Below, one piece after another: positions 40,420 to 50,799 of a stretch of 64,000 bases of DNA; position 1 is the stretch's first letter; every line of letters starts with the position of its first letter. The stretch comes from Forficula auricularia (lineage: Eukaryota > Arthropoda > Insecta > Dermaptera > Forficulidae). Made by a program: the position numbers and the translations under genes. The stretch lies in contig JALMQS010000136.1 of the NCBI GenBank assembly GCA_024734495.1, forward strand, positions 3,167,150 through 3,231,149, in the 5' to 3' direction. The notes under the pieces were generated by a model that had not been told where the DNA came from, made no database searches, and saw nothing but the letters and a program-made list of their open reading frames with translations.

Positions 40420-41100
40420 CCATTCTAGCCTATATCGAGCTTAAGTTTAGAATTTCGTAACTCTGAGATTTATGGTTGCGAAACGCACGGAAATCATTAG
40501 ACCCGTTTTCGAGAAACCGATTCTATATACAATTCTATAGACAATTTTTGGAATGAATTCATCACGAACTGTTGAGTTCGGGATGTCGGACTTTTGTAGT
40601 GAATCGATTTCTCATATTCTCTCTGTCCTTTTGATGACTTATGTTTATTTCACTCTCATTCTTGAGTTGCGTATCGCCAGCGCCATCTATTGGGCGATGT
40701 TGCACTTCCATTGGTTTATCCGCAACATCACACCCTTCCTTCTTTTTGCATCGCGAGCGAATTCTGTACCTGAGCAGATTCATGAATCAGGGACGAATTG
40801 GCTTGCGATTGCTTTTTGATCGATCACGTCGTGGTCACTATGGTGGCTCTTTGTCCGTTTGGACGAGCCCAACTTTCGGGAGGATGTTTGTTTTTAGGGT
40901 CCTTAGACAACTTTTGTAGTGAATCATGTCGGAGAGTTGTAGTCGTGGAGTAAATCGATTTCTCATATTCTCTCTGTTCTTTTGATGAGAACATATGTTT
41001 ATTTCACTCTCATTCTTGGGTTGCGTTTCGCCAGCGCTTTCGTTGGTTTGTCCGCACCTCTTGTGATTTTGTTAGTCTTTTGAAATACAGCGTAGGTAAT
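40420..41100 (+). repeat. Direct duplication with CTCF-like core
   Basis: TCGATTTCTCATATTCTCTC, TTATTTCACTCTCATTCTTG and GTTGCGT(A/T)TCGCCAGCGC occur at about 40603-40680 and 40955-41035. The first copy has CCAGCGCCATCTATTGG (40677-40693), whose reverse complement CCAATAGATGGCGCTGG fits the insect/vertebrate CTCF core. The plus- and minus-strand open frames at 40553-40919 are not recognisable proteins. Confidence 0.45.
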
Positions 41101-41725
41101 TTTCAAGGTCCACGGTATGTCTGCTGAAAAAAGAAACCCTATCGACAAAATACAAAAGCGAACCCTACCATACAGCTTTTCAAGATTCTCACCCGTATCA
41201 GCTGTCTAGGAACATAATATTGTACTATCCGTTTCCAAATGAAAGACTTTTGTAATTATATTTTGACGCAGAGTTTTGTCTTATTTTTCAAATTTAACAT
41301 TAGAATTTTTGTAACACGGTATGAAAATACTATTTAAGTTTTGAAATTTTAGGGATGCACGCCACTGATATACCATATATAGGTAAATAAAAATAAATAA
41401 AAATGTAATAATAAATATAAATATACCTATATAATTATTTTGTTACAAACTATTTATTTATTTATTTATTATGCTTCCGAAGGTTTGGCATACCTCTTGT
41501 GATACCATTTTTGTACCTATATTTATCTGTGCGGATTTTCAGATTTATAGCTCAAACTGTTAGTTATGAAGTGAAAATTGTCAAATCATTGAAATTTGCG
41601 TAGGTAAATATTAAATATTGAAAAAAAAATTTTACTTTAATTTATAAATTAAATTAGATTAAACAATATCAGTGGTAATTGAAAAGATTTTGTTTTTCCG
41701 AGATTAGCAGATTTATTGATTCATA
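41101..41725. other. Gene-free A/T-rich region
   Basis: No feature recognised. Confidence 0.4.
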
Positions 41726-41729
41726 ATGA

Positions 41730-42290
41730 GAAATCAATGAGGTTATTCCCGGTTTGATGCAAATAAACATAGACACATATACGATTTATATAATGAATAT
41801 AAATATGTATAAATATTTCCGAAGGTGTAGGTAACCTTCAATATAAGACTATTTAAATAGAAATATTTTAACAGTTATTTCTCATGAGCTCAAATACCCG
41901 GTCGGATGTAGGTAGATTCGTTTTTGTTATAATAGAAAACTTCATTTGTGTCCAGCTTGTTATTACAACAAAACGAATTTATCTGAATCCAATCTGGTAT
42001 TTACATAAAAAATTACAGATATCTGGCATAGAAAAATTCGTTTTGTTGTAATAGCAAGAAACAAACAAATAATCGTTTGTTATATGATCAGTTTGCTATT
42101 AAAACAAAACGAATTTAATTATATGCGATCGGATATTTGAACCCAATAAATAAGAAATAAAATATTTCTAATTAAAAAGGGAAAGTATAGTTTCTAACAC
42201 ATAAATTAAATATATATATTATTATTTATTATATATAAATCTATAGGTATGTATATTTGCATTAAGCAGAGGAGAACCTCATTGACTTCT
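41730..42290. mobile_element. P3 inverted dimer, about 560 bp
   Basis: Ends AGAAATCAATGAGGTTATTC and, inverted, GAGAACCTCATTGACTTCTC. Inner arms share TTTGCAT, ATTTCTCATGAGCTCAAATA/TATTTGAACCC and GATTCGTTTT(T)GTTATAATAG/CTATTAAAACAAAACGAAT. Decayed hammerhead remnants flank the centre (CTTCCGAAGGTGTAGGTAAC at 41817 on the minus strand; AAGTATAGTTTC at 42184). No exact target duplication seen. Confidence 0.7.
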
Positions 42291-42299
42291 CTTCATGAA

Positions 42300-42735
42300 T
42301 ATTAGAGTTCGCATCTTGTTTTGCCTTTCCGCCCAAGGGACTCTTGATTTTAGGATGCAAATCATGTAAAGTGTAAATAATTCTGAAAATAATTAAAATC
42401 GCGAGTGCTTTTCTCGAGCTGGTTGCTGATTGGAGTTGAACTTTCCAGAAAGGCGTCGCCTTCTCTTGCTGGAGCTGGAGCGGGTTACGCGGCAGCCATG
42501 TCCTACCCCAACATAAAATCCAGAATGCTTTCAAAGCCTCTTGCTCTTCAATAGACAAAAGAAATTCGACTAACAAAGGGAGAGAAACAAAAAGGAGGGA
42601 AAATGGCTCAGATTGAGGGCCACACGGATGCAAATCAATCTGAAAGGGCTGCTCGCCATTCAGACCCACAAGTGGATTCGAAAAAAGGGTTGCGAGTGGC
42701 AGGATCCCTGCAAGATTTCTTTTTCTTAATTAATT
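42300..42735 (+). other. GC-richer segment, possible but unproven host sequence
   Basis: About 45% G+C and not repeated elsewhere here. An ATG in good context at 42603 (GGAAAATGGC) opens MAQIEGHTDANQSERAARHS, then a basic stretch, closing after about 43 residues. A 135-residue minus-strand frame overlaps it (42262-42669). Neither resembles a known protein. Confidence 0.2.
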
Positions 42736-42897
42736 ACGTAGTCAAAATAAAGAAATCGAAGTAATAATGTACGCCGTTTCAAGTAACCAATGGCTTTATA
42801 GGTGGGCCCTTTATGCATAAATTGATTCAGCAATATCCCATTAAAGTCTCATAAGCCATTAAGTCATAGGGGAAATTATATATTCGAAAAATACTAA

Positions 42898-43094
42898 GGG
42901 CCGGTTGTATGTCGCAAAGTAAATTCTTTTTACCACTAACACAGGGTAGATAGTAAATGGAGAGACTGGGATGGCCAATCAGATTCCAAGCACTGACAGT
43001 GCCTGGCATCTGATTGGCCATCCCAGTCCCTCTATTTACCATCTACCCTGTGTTAGTCGGAAAAAGCATTTACTTTGCGACGTACAACCGGCCC
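42898..43094. mobile_element. PIF/Harbinger-type palindromic MITE, 197 bp
   Basis: Near-perfect palindrome starting GGGCCGGTTGTATGTCGCAA and ending with its inverse, flanked by TAA at 42895-42897 and 43095-43097. Arms include CACAGGGTAGATAGTAAATG and GGGATGGCCAATCAGAT around a GCACTGACAGTGC centre. No coding capacity. Confidence 0.92.
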
Positions 43095-43310
43095 TAAGCC
43101 TTCAAAGGACAATAGCTCAAGTCCAGAGCTATCATTCAAAGCCTATCACCTGCAAATTCTCAATGGACTTGTTCTTTTTATGTTTGGTTGTTGTTAAATT
43201 CACCAAAAGAACTCAAAATAGAAAGGAAAAAAATTATTTTATTTTACCAAAAAAAAATAATTAAGTTAAATACAAAAAATTACAAATAATATAAGACATA
43301 GTTTAGCTCC
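43095..43310. other. Short spacer
   Basis: A short plus-strand open frame is not recognised. Confidence 0.4.
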
Positions 43311-43311
43311 G

Positions 43312-43386
43312 GGTAGGGGAGTACAGTATGTGGCCGTGGCACCGTCTCGGAGGAGCTACCACGGCCACATACTGTACTCCCCTACC
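43312..43386. repeat. Perfect 28-bp inverted repeat at a gypsy pol/LTR border
   Basis: GGTAGGGGAGTACAGTATGT + GGCCGTGG (43312-43339) and its exact inverse (43359-43386), with a 19-bp loop. On the minus strand it overlaps the end of the gypsy pol reading frame. Confidence 0.9.
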
Positions 43387-43688
43387 AGTGACAAGGTCGA
43401 CAAAACGTTTCGGGTAATTTACCACAAGTTCCCTTCTTGTTGTCCTGGTTGGAAGGTTTTGGTCTTATAGGTGTGAATGATTTATATATTGGTGTAGTGG
43501 ATCTTTGGAGATTAAAAATGTGGTCTTAAGACGATCTATGGAAACTGTTTCTTAACCTTGTATAGTGCAAATAGTGAAATGTTTTTGACTCCAGACTATT
43601 ACAGGTCCATCATACACAGGCTGAAAATTTTTTCGGACGGCATCGTGGCGAATAAATACATGAGTTGATGACATCATTTCTGGATGAA
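43318..43688 (-). pseudogene. Ty3/gypsy pol C-terminal (integrase end) fragment
   Basis: The minus strand in one frame reads STHVFIRHDAVRKNFQPVYD, GPVIVWSQKHFTICTIQG, a stop, ETVSIDRLKTTFL, a second stop, then TTRRELVVNYPKRFVDLVTG. The HVFxRxDxVRxxxQPxYDGP...F.I...VSIDRLKP pattern is the GPY/F module at the end of gypsy integrases, and TR(S)GR-x-V-x-(F/Y)P-x-R is the usual tail before the 3' LTR. Two stops make it dead. Upstream integrase core is absent. The adjacent GGGGAGTAC sequence may be LTR start. Confidence 0.75.
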
Positions 43689-43689
43689 T

Positions 43690-44390
43690 AAAAATTTTGT
43701 TTGTCGCTCAGTGTTGGATTACTACTGATTTTAATTCCCGGGTGTGTTATTTCTAATCTATAGTATCTGATAAATTATATATATATATTAGGGTGATCAT
43801 TATTTCAATGATTTTTTAAATTTGTGTTATACACCCCTAGATGCCTTCCAAATATATATATAAATTGATGCAAATTATAACATTTACACAACGCTTTGAA
43901 AATTTTAAATGGAAAAATACAGTTTTTTCATAACTCCTATAAAAAGTGATGAAATATATTGAAATTTGGCACAGTTGTTGCTTATACTGTTAGGAAGAAA
44001 TACTGGAAATTGCAAATTTTTATATTCATTAAAGTAGAGTCTCACTAATCCGGTACCTTCGCTCCGCGTTTGCGCTCCGTCATCAATCAGTCTAACTTCA
44101 AAACTTATCACAATAGTACGTACAATCCAGTAATCCGAACATTCCAATAATCCGGCACCACCTAGTTTTTAATAGTGCCGGATTAGTAAGACTCTACTGT
44201 ATTTCATTATATATCAGATCAATAGATATAAATATAACGCAATTTTTTCTACTGATATAGTATAGGTATTATAATGAAATAATGAATATAAAAATTTGCG
44301 ATTTCCTGGATTTTTTCCTAGCATCTGCAATTTAGTTTCAGATATAGGTACTATATATGGTAGATTCCTACTGATAAAAATAATTTTTAG
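43690..44390. other. Gene-free region
   Basis: About 43900-44360 has inverted similar blocks: AATATATTGAAATTT / CAAATTTTTATATTCATT against AATGAATATAAAAATTTGC / GATATAGGTACTATATATGG, around GAGTCTCACTAATCCGG. It may be a degenerate fold-back. Confidence 0.35.
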
Positions 44391-44394
44391 AAAA

Positions 44395-45260
44395 AAAAAC
44401 GATTTCAAAAAAATTAAAAGCAACAAATAAAATAATAAGGACTCAAAAATAAAATAAAATGCACTAAAAGGTATAAAATAATTATCTATTTAGTTAAAAC
44501 TAAACGATGAAATTGTTACATGAAATCACTTTTTGAAGTCGGTGCCAAACATATACATTTTATGAATCGCACTCGATGGATCTTACTTAGTAAGTTTGGT
44601 GAGTAATGAAGACAACATCGTGTAAGGTCGTTTATATAGTTTGTTTGGCACCGACTTCAAAAAGTGATTTCATGTAACAATTTCATCGATTAGTTGTAAC
44701 TAAATAAGATAATTATTTTATACCTTTTAGTGAATTTTTTTTTTTTGAGTTCGTATTATTTTAGTTGTTGCATTTAATTTTTTTGAATTCGTTTTTTTTT
44801 CTATAAAAATTATTTTAATTTTTCTCTTTTTCGTGATGTTAAGAATAGCGACTTATGATAATTCCTTGCATGTATCTCGTAAGAGAAGGATTCGAGCGAA
44901 TGAATCAGAAATTGATAATAAAATTCAATTAATAAATAGAGAAATTATCTCGAAACGTTAGCGGGTTTTAAATTAAGGTTTAAGATTGTTTTTTTTTTTT
45001 TTATATAAAAGTTTTTATTATTATAATTTCGATTATTTGCTCATAAGAATTGGAGATTTCCGTTATTTTGTCATTGATCATATTATCAGAACTTGACCAA
45101 ATTAATTTGGTTCTACCCCTAAGATAGCTCCTACCCAATAAAACAAGAATCATTGAAATCGGACAATAAACAAAGAAGTTATGCGTGAACAAACAACAAA
45201 AAAGATACAATACCAATGAAATTTATGCGGGACCAATCGGCACCTATACGGAACCCAATA
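44395..45260. repeat. Family X copy
   Basis: Inner palindrome at 44470-44770 (AAACTAAACGATGAAATTGT, CACTTTTTGAAGTCGGTGCC, AGTTTGTTTGGCACCGACTT), then the outer arm in reverse order to 45260 (ATTATCTCGAAACG, GATTTCCGTTATTTTGTCAT, ACCCAATACAAAATAAG). Left outer arm absent. Confidence 0.75.
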
Positions 45261-46300
45261 CAAAATAAGCTGTCGTGTTCTGATGTGGCCATCCACTTGA
45301 CTTTACCATACGACCTGGCCCGTCTTTTATATTTAATATTTAATAAAATTATTTATTTATAATCATGTAGGGGAGGGGGTTAATAATTGATTTATCTTCA
45401 TGAAATTTCTAATAGTTTATTATAGTCAAGCTCAAACTAGGGCGGCTCTATTTGGTGAGCGTACCGAGAAAGGGCGTACCCAACTTGAAAAAGTTTTAAC
45501 TTTTTTCTCAATTTTTTAAATTAGATCTTACACATTCACAATAAAGAATAATTATTTCCTAAATTTCTGTGAAATGTTTCGTACATTTTTTGAAGCGTGT
45601 CCCGACTAGCGTTCATTCTGCTTGACTTTCGCAAACTTCGAAGCTCTCGTCAGGTTTCGAAAAGATAAAAACCGCAGACGACATCATTCTTTCTCCGAAC
45701 ACCTTGGCCTAGTTGGCTGTTTTCATTTGATATTCGCCAACCGACAAGGACAAACAGATAAACTTTTCATTTGATTATCGTTAGTGTTCCCGTCAAGGCG
45801 TAGAGAAATATTCGCGAACAGAGAAGAGATTCTGTTTCTCTCTAGATAAATATGATAAGCGAAAGGCGGGAATCAAGTAAATAATTAATTTGGATGATGG
45901 ATGGATTGGACAACTGGTTGTAGCATGGCTGGCGTGGCCTCGGTGTCGAATCCGACCCGGGGCAGATGACCTGTTTTGCGGTCAGGGCCAATGACACCGA
46001 TGGCCTTGACTTGCAGGTTGCAGAAATTTGATTTATGTCTGGTGCGGCGAGCAATACTCTCTATAGCCATCCGAAATCAAAAGTAATTATAGGTTGGCAG
46101 TTTAGATACACTTAAGTGACATTAGTATTCATATCTTTAACCAATTCTAAATGATTATGAGTTTGAAGTTAGAGTTGGTGGTGTTTCATAGTTACAACTT
46201 CAAACTAATAATTTAAAATGTTTCACTATCAACAAACATCGCGTTCTTAATGATTTGGCATGGGTAAGAAACGAGAAACCTATACCCTTTGTTGAAAATA
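45261..46300. other. Unrecognised, partly GC-richer segment
   Basis: Begins with GATGTGGCCATCCACTTGAC then TTTACCATAC, also at 61612. 45590-45840 and 45890-46070 have about 45% G+C. A minus-strand frame (45885-46070) reads IGPDRKTGHLPRVGFDTEAT but matches no family I know. A CGGCGAGCAATACTC hairpin-like word near 46035 recalls the 37.1-kb repeat start. Confidence 0.35.
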
Positions 46301-46304
46301 TTTT

Positions 46305-46560
46305 TTTTTGCCGAGAGTAGCAGATGAGTTGTTGAGTATAAAGAGAATCAAGGAGATTGTCAGCTTAATAATTTATTTGTTTGAGAATATATAGCTTCAA
46401 AAGCTTGCCCTTCATCATCAGTCGTTTTATTAGAAATATTTACGAAGGAATCGTTTGTTGAGTGACCTTCTTACTATTACGACAAAACGAATTTGCCTAA
46501 ATCCAATTTGGTATTTAAATCCATGAGAAATAACAGATAAAATATTTTTAATTAAAAAAT
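46305..46560. repeat. P2/P3-type fragments with degraded hammerhead (-)
   Basis: GCCGAGAGTAGCAGA (46312 on) is the P2 end. On the minus strand CUGAUGA (46422-46416) is followed by UGAAGGGCAAGCUUUU-GAAGCUAUAUAUUC; the GAAA box has one change. From 46440 the P3 stem arm follows (ACGACAAAACGAATTTGCCT, AATCCATGAGAAATAACAGA). Confidence 0.5.
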
Positions 46561-46564
46561 ATTT

Positions 46565-46800
46565 TTTAGAAAAAAAACCGACTTCAAAAAAATTAAATGC
46601 AACAAATAAAATAATAAGAACTCAAAAATAAAGCACTCAATGGATCTTACTTAGTACCTACGTTTGGCGGGTAATGAAGAAAACATCGCGTAAGCTCGCT
46701 TATATAGTTTGTTTGGCACCGACTTCAAAAAGTGATTTCATGTAACAATTTCATCGGTTAGCTGTAACTAAATTAAATAATTATTTTATACAATTAAGTT
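46565..46800. repeat. Family X fragment
   Basis: AAACCGACTTCAAAAAAATT, GTACGTTTGGCGGGTAATGA-like and GGCACCGACTTCAAAAAGTG blocks. Truncated at the J2 LINE 3' end. Confidence 0.7.
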
Positions 46801-47041
46801 GTTGTTTTTTTTGTAGGGTCGGTGAAAACCTCCAAACAGGCACTAGAGTTCTAGGCTCTAGTAGTGTGGGGGTCGAACCCACTAAAAACACCTCCCTGAA
46901 TGTTGCAACTGAGCAACGCTCATCTAGCAACTTATCTTTGCTGATTAATATCTCGGGTGTAAGGGTAAAGTCCAATGGCTTAACCCAAAGTTAAATTTTT
47001 TGCTTCTTCTCGTGTCGACCACATTCAATAACATTTCTCCA

Positions 47042-47419
47042 TTAAGTCACCAAATCAGATGGCTTTAATCTTTTAAGTCTCCGGAGCATGAATGGAGTTT
47101 CCTCCATCATGCTACGGATAACTGGATTTGTATGGCTCATGATTCGCTGAGCATGACTGTTGGCATACTTGGCCACCACCTCGCTGACAAGCTCCACCTT
47201 CAAATCTCTGTGCAGATTGTCATTTCGAATAAACCAAGGAGCATCCACTATGCTTCTTAGCACCTTGTTTTGGAAAGTTTGTATAATTTTAATATTGGTT
47301 TTTCTTGTACAGCCCCAGAGCTGGATGCCATACATCCACACTGGCCTTAACACTTGCTTGTAGATTAGTAGCTTATTTTCTATTGTTAGCTGCGATGTTC
47401 TTCCAAGCAACCAGTACAT
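47042..47419 (-). pseudogene. J2 LINE C-terminal region
   Basis: After a frameshift near 47400-47420 the frame reads YWLLGRTSQLTIENKLLIYK, VLRPVWMYGIQLWGCTRKTN, IQTFQNKVLRSIVDAPWFIR, NDNLHRDLKVELVSEVVAKY and ends RRLKRLKPSDLVT. The W-x-Y-G-x-Q-L-W-G and A-P-W-(Y/F)-x-R-N blocks are standard in Jockey-clade C-termini. Stop at 47042-47044 looks natural for the family. Confidence 0.88.
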
Positions 47420-48457
47420 TTTCTGAGCTTGATGTTGAGCTCCATTTTTTTCTTTTTAACATGCTCCTTCCATCTAAGCTTTGTATCCAAAGTCATACCC
47501 AAATATTTTGCAGTATTTGAATAAGGTACAAGCTGCCCATTGATATTTACTCTCACCGTTTCGTAATTTCTATTTGTAAAGTTTATATGTACCGATTTGG
47601 CCTCATTAAGCTTTATTCTCAACCTTTGTGTCCAATCAACCACTATGATTATTGATCTTTGCAGCTTCTCTGCTGACCCCACCACATCCTTATCCGTCGC
47701 CATGATGGCAGTGTCGTCAGCGAATGTCGCCACTGCAGCCTCATTAAGATCTGGCAAGTCTCTTGTATAAATGACATACAGAATTGGCCCAAGAACGCTA
47801 CCCTGTGGCACACCTGCTGTAATTGGTTTTAAATTGGAATATGCATTATCATACTTAACGCGAAAGAATCTATCAGTAATGTAAAATTTCAATAACAGGA
47901 AGAACTCCTCTGGAAGATCCCTATGCAGCTTATATATATGCAAGTCCTTCGTGCCAAACCCTGTCAAACGCCTGGGCCACGTCTAAGAAAACAGATGAAC
48001 AGACTTCCTTGTTTTCCAGCGCATTTTCTATTACATTGGTCATTCGATGTACTTGTTCAATAGTTGTATGTCTTTTCCTAAATCTGAACTGGTGGTCAGG
48101 AATCAGTTTTCTTTCCTCTATCACAAGTTCAAGTCTCTTCAAAAAAATCTTCTCAAAGAGCTTCGAAATCACCGGTAGCAAAGAAATTGGTCGGTAGATT
48201 TTTACCTCACTTGCAGGTTTATCCGGCTTGGGGAGCATTATAACTTCCGCTACCTTCCACTGACTAGGGACATGTTTTAATCTAAGTACACCATTGAATA
48301 TATGCTGTATTTTTCTGACTGCCTTGGTTGGTAAGTGCTTAAGTATTTCTGCCTTAATAAGATCATAGCCAGGTGATTTTTTCGCAATTAATTTTTTAAT
48401 TTCATTTTTTAGTTCACTAAGAGAAATTTTCCTTATTTCCAGGTGGTCACTTTTCAA
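47386..48457 (-). pseudogene. Reverse transcriptase of J2 LINE
   Basis: First frame: SELKNEIKKLIAKKSPGYDL, VPSQWKVAEVIMLPKPDKPA, YRPISLLPVISKLFEKIFLK, HQFRFRKRHTTIEQVHRMTN and FLDVAQAFDRVWHEGL (catalytic Asp in LDVAQAFD). A frameshift near 47940-47965 leads to a frame with LHRDLPEEFFLLLKFYITDR, AGVPQGSVLGPILYVIYTRD, FADDTAIMA (catalytic FADD at 47713-47724), LRIKLNEAKS and YLGMTLDTKLRWKEHV. All core RT blocks are present. Resembles Jockey-clade elements of insects. Dead because of frameshifts and missing 5' half. Confidence 0.9.
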
Positions 48458-48470
48458 GACTTAGTATACA

Positions 48471-49700
48471 GTGCCCGGAAGATGATTTTTTTTAATTAAA
48501 TAATTTTCCTAGGGAAGAGGATTTAATTTTTACTTTCACATTTATATTCAATAGAATATAATGGGAGAGTATTGCGATGGCTTGTCTGGGTCCTGACTCA
48601 TTGACAGTTTGTAGCTCAGAGAATTTAACTAACATTGGAGGGTTATTAGGAATCACTTAGCTACTTTTGACGATTAATTAATCGCCAAATGCGTTGCCCG
48701 TGTACACCACGTGGAGGTGGATTCGTTCAATTTGGTTCTAGCCATATCTAAGAAAATATTAAATATACCCATGTACAGTTTGCTTTGTGAGTGGCCTGGT
48801 TCTAGTAACCAGGGTTTTTCTAGGTATGCGCAGCACAGAGTTATGCCGCACATTTACATTTCTTAGGTTCTAGTTCGCTATAAATAGTATGCGCAGCTGG
48901 ACGAACTGTGGGTTCGTGGAGCTACGCAATTACAATTAAAGTATAAATGTTATGCTTATTTTCAGTTCACAATGAATATTTATGCGTTCCTGCACGATAT
49001 ATGTATTCGCGGAGGTTAGAAGGAGTACAACAAGCTTTTGATTGAAATCAGAAAACCGGAAGTGGACATTTACATGTAAGATTCTTCGTTTTTTTTTTTT
49101 TGATTTTCTCAAAAACGGCTTTAACGATTTTTTAAAAATTACTAAATTTATCAAATATCATGAATTATTAGTTGTGTCAAATTTTTAATCCGATTAAAAA
49201 AGAGGAAAGGGTTGTAAATTAGGAGTGTCGTAAAATAAATATTTTAATCGTTCATATCTCGTCTTCGGAAAGTCGCAGAGCCTTGAAATTTAAAACTTAA
49301 GCTACCTAGAGGCTACAAGAAGTATAACAAGATTTTGGCTAAAATAGAAAAACCGGAAGTTGATGTTTACGTACGTAAATTACCCCCTGCGTTTCGCAAC
49401 CATAAGTCTCAGAGATACGAAATTCGAAACTTAAGCTTGATATAGACTAGAAGGAGTAGGTACATCAAGCTTTTGATTGAAATCGGAAGACCGGAAGTGG
49501 ACATTTACATGAAAGATTTTTTTTTTTTCTCAAAAACGGATTCAACGATTTTTTAAAAATTACTTTATTTATCAAGTGTCATGAGTTATTAGTTGTGTCA
49601 AATTTTAAAAAAAAATGTGTAAGCCGTTTTTGAGAAAAACAAAAAAAAACGAAATAAATTGGTAGTGAAACGCTGACTTTAAATAAATGAAAATGTGAAA
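48471..49700 (-). repeat. Repeat family W, second copy, with internal tandem units
   Basis: 48590-49100 is the inverted match to 37990-39235 without its LINE and P2 inserts. Downstream (49030, 49345, 49470) the unit CAAGCTTTTGATTGAAATC(A/G)G + AAAACCGGAAGTGGACATTT recurs three times with diverged flanks, including AAACTTAAGC and a TCTCAAAAACGG(C/A)TT block. Confidence 0.65.
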
Positions 49701-49920
49701 GTTTTGTGGTGAACACACCAGTTGATTATGTTTTTAATTTTGACGATTGGATTATCTGTCAATTATCAAACTTCAACTACATGTATGAGGGGCAGTGCAC
49801 CCCACACAACCCCCCCCCCTAGAAAAATCGAAACTCCATTATTACGAGCCATCACTTATGTATTTACCATTAAATTATTTCGTTACTTCCAAAATTTGAA
49901 ACTTCTATAAAAAGTAGGTT
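49701..49920. other. Short spacer
   Basis: Nothing recognised; a C-run at 49808-49817. Confidence 0.4.
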
Positions 49921-49931
49921 GATTTCTAATC

Positions 49932-50074
49932 AATAGTTTTTAAGGAATTTGGTGTTGGTACTTGGTGAAACATTTTTTAAAATTATTGGATAAAAATACT
50001 TGGTAGGTTTCACATTAAGATATAAAAAAATAAAACGAATTTATTTTTGGAGAATCTTTAATCTCGATATATAT
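49932..50074 (-). mobile_element. P1 monomer, 5'-truncated inside its hammerhead, 10-bp target duplication
   Basis: ATTTCTAATC occurs at 49922-49931 and 50075-50084. On the minus strand the insert begins within helix III of the P1 hammerhead (AUAUAUAUC/GAGAUUAAAG) and ends at AACACCAAATTCCTTAAAAA + CT. It equals the part of P1 3' of the ribozyme core. The TSD's GAAAT overlaps the ribozyme GAAAU, so the exact 5' breakpoint is ambiguous. Confidence 0.85.
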
Positions 50075-50084
50075 ATTTCTAATC

Positions 50085-50530
50085 GGATTATCAAAATTGA
50101 AACCTTGTGGTGGTTAATCAGCTGGCCGGCTGTCCCCACTCCCTGTCTACGCCAATGACTACATGGTCAATTTAAAGTTGCAAGTTTTATTAGTTTAGAA
50201 ACTACAAGCCGATAACAGATAAAAAGATCAATTTGAATATTATTAATAACTAACCTTTCATTATGTACACTGCAGCCAAAAAATAGATACCCACCAATTT
50301 TAAATTATATATGAATTTATAACTGAATTTTGAAGATAATTTTTTGTTAATATTTTGAAATTAATGCTAGTGACAACTTGAAAAAGAGTTTTGGATATAT
50401 GTAGTTAAAATTTAATAAAAAAAAAAAAACAAAAAAAAAACGACCAAGTGCGGGAGAGAATTGCTAAGAGAGAATTCCGTAGTATGTAATAATGAGCTAA
50501 AATTTGGCTTAGATGTGTGTGTATTAAATA
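50085..50530. other. Gene-free region
   Basis: No feature recognised; poly(A) tracts near 50417-50440. Confidence 0.4.
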
Positions 50531-50534
50531 AACT

Positions 50535-50760
50535 TCACATTTTTGTCAAGCTAGAGATTTTCGAGGACAAAAAATCCCGAATCATTAAATTTGCGTAGGA
50601 TGTCTTGGAAAAAGATTTCCCTTGTTCCTCCGATTTCTGAATTGCATCCAAGGCGGCAAGAGCAGACCAGAATCCAGCTTTTAACCAGATCCCACTTAAC
50701 TTAGATTTCCATTTTCCTAAGTATCGTTTTCTTCTTCTTTTTGAACTTTCTTGTATCCTT
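50535..50760 (-). CDS. Unrecognised open frame
   Basis: A minus-strand frame reads RLRIQESSKRRRKRYLGKWK, GIWLKAGFWSALAALDAIQK and SYANLMIRDFLSSKI. The first residues lie beyond TTACTTTCTCTGTGTCTGTG + TTAG, a plausible 3' splice site, so it could be a terminal exon (stop at 50535-50537). Composition is less A/T-biased than the flanks. No domain recognised; may also be a relic of an unknown element or chance. Confidence 0.2.
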
Positions 50761-50799
50761 AATCTAACACAGACACAGAGAAAGTAAGCCAACCCTTCG

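Larger units (their letters stand above)
46801..48470 (-). mobile_element. Jockey-like LINE (J2), 5'-truncated
   Basis: Minus strand: RT and C-terminal coding in three frames (48457-47042), a 3' UTR with GTGGGTTCGACCCCCACACT and GGTTTTCACCGACCCTACAA, and an A-rich end at 46801-46812. Starts abruptly at about 48470 inside the RT N-terminus. Confidence 0.85.

Noticed and set aside
41560..41725. Possible start of a P3 target duplication at 41.7 kb
   Set aside because: No exact repeat flanks 41730-42290; only the shared terminal motif is supported.
42262..42669. 135-residue minus-strand open frame
   Set aside because: No recognisable domain; overlaps a P3 terminus at its 3' end, so it is not a natural gene as it stands.
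43390..43440. Hammerhead-like GGTAAATTACCCGAAACG... on the minus strand
   Set aside because: It lies in frame within the gypsy pol tail (VVNYPKRFVDLVTG) and lacks a CUGANGA box; coding explains it better.
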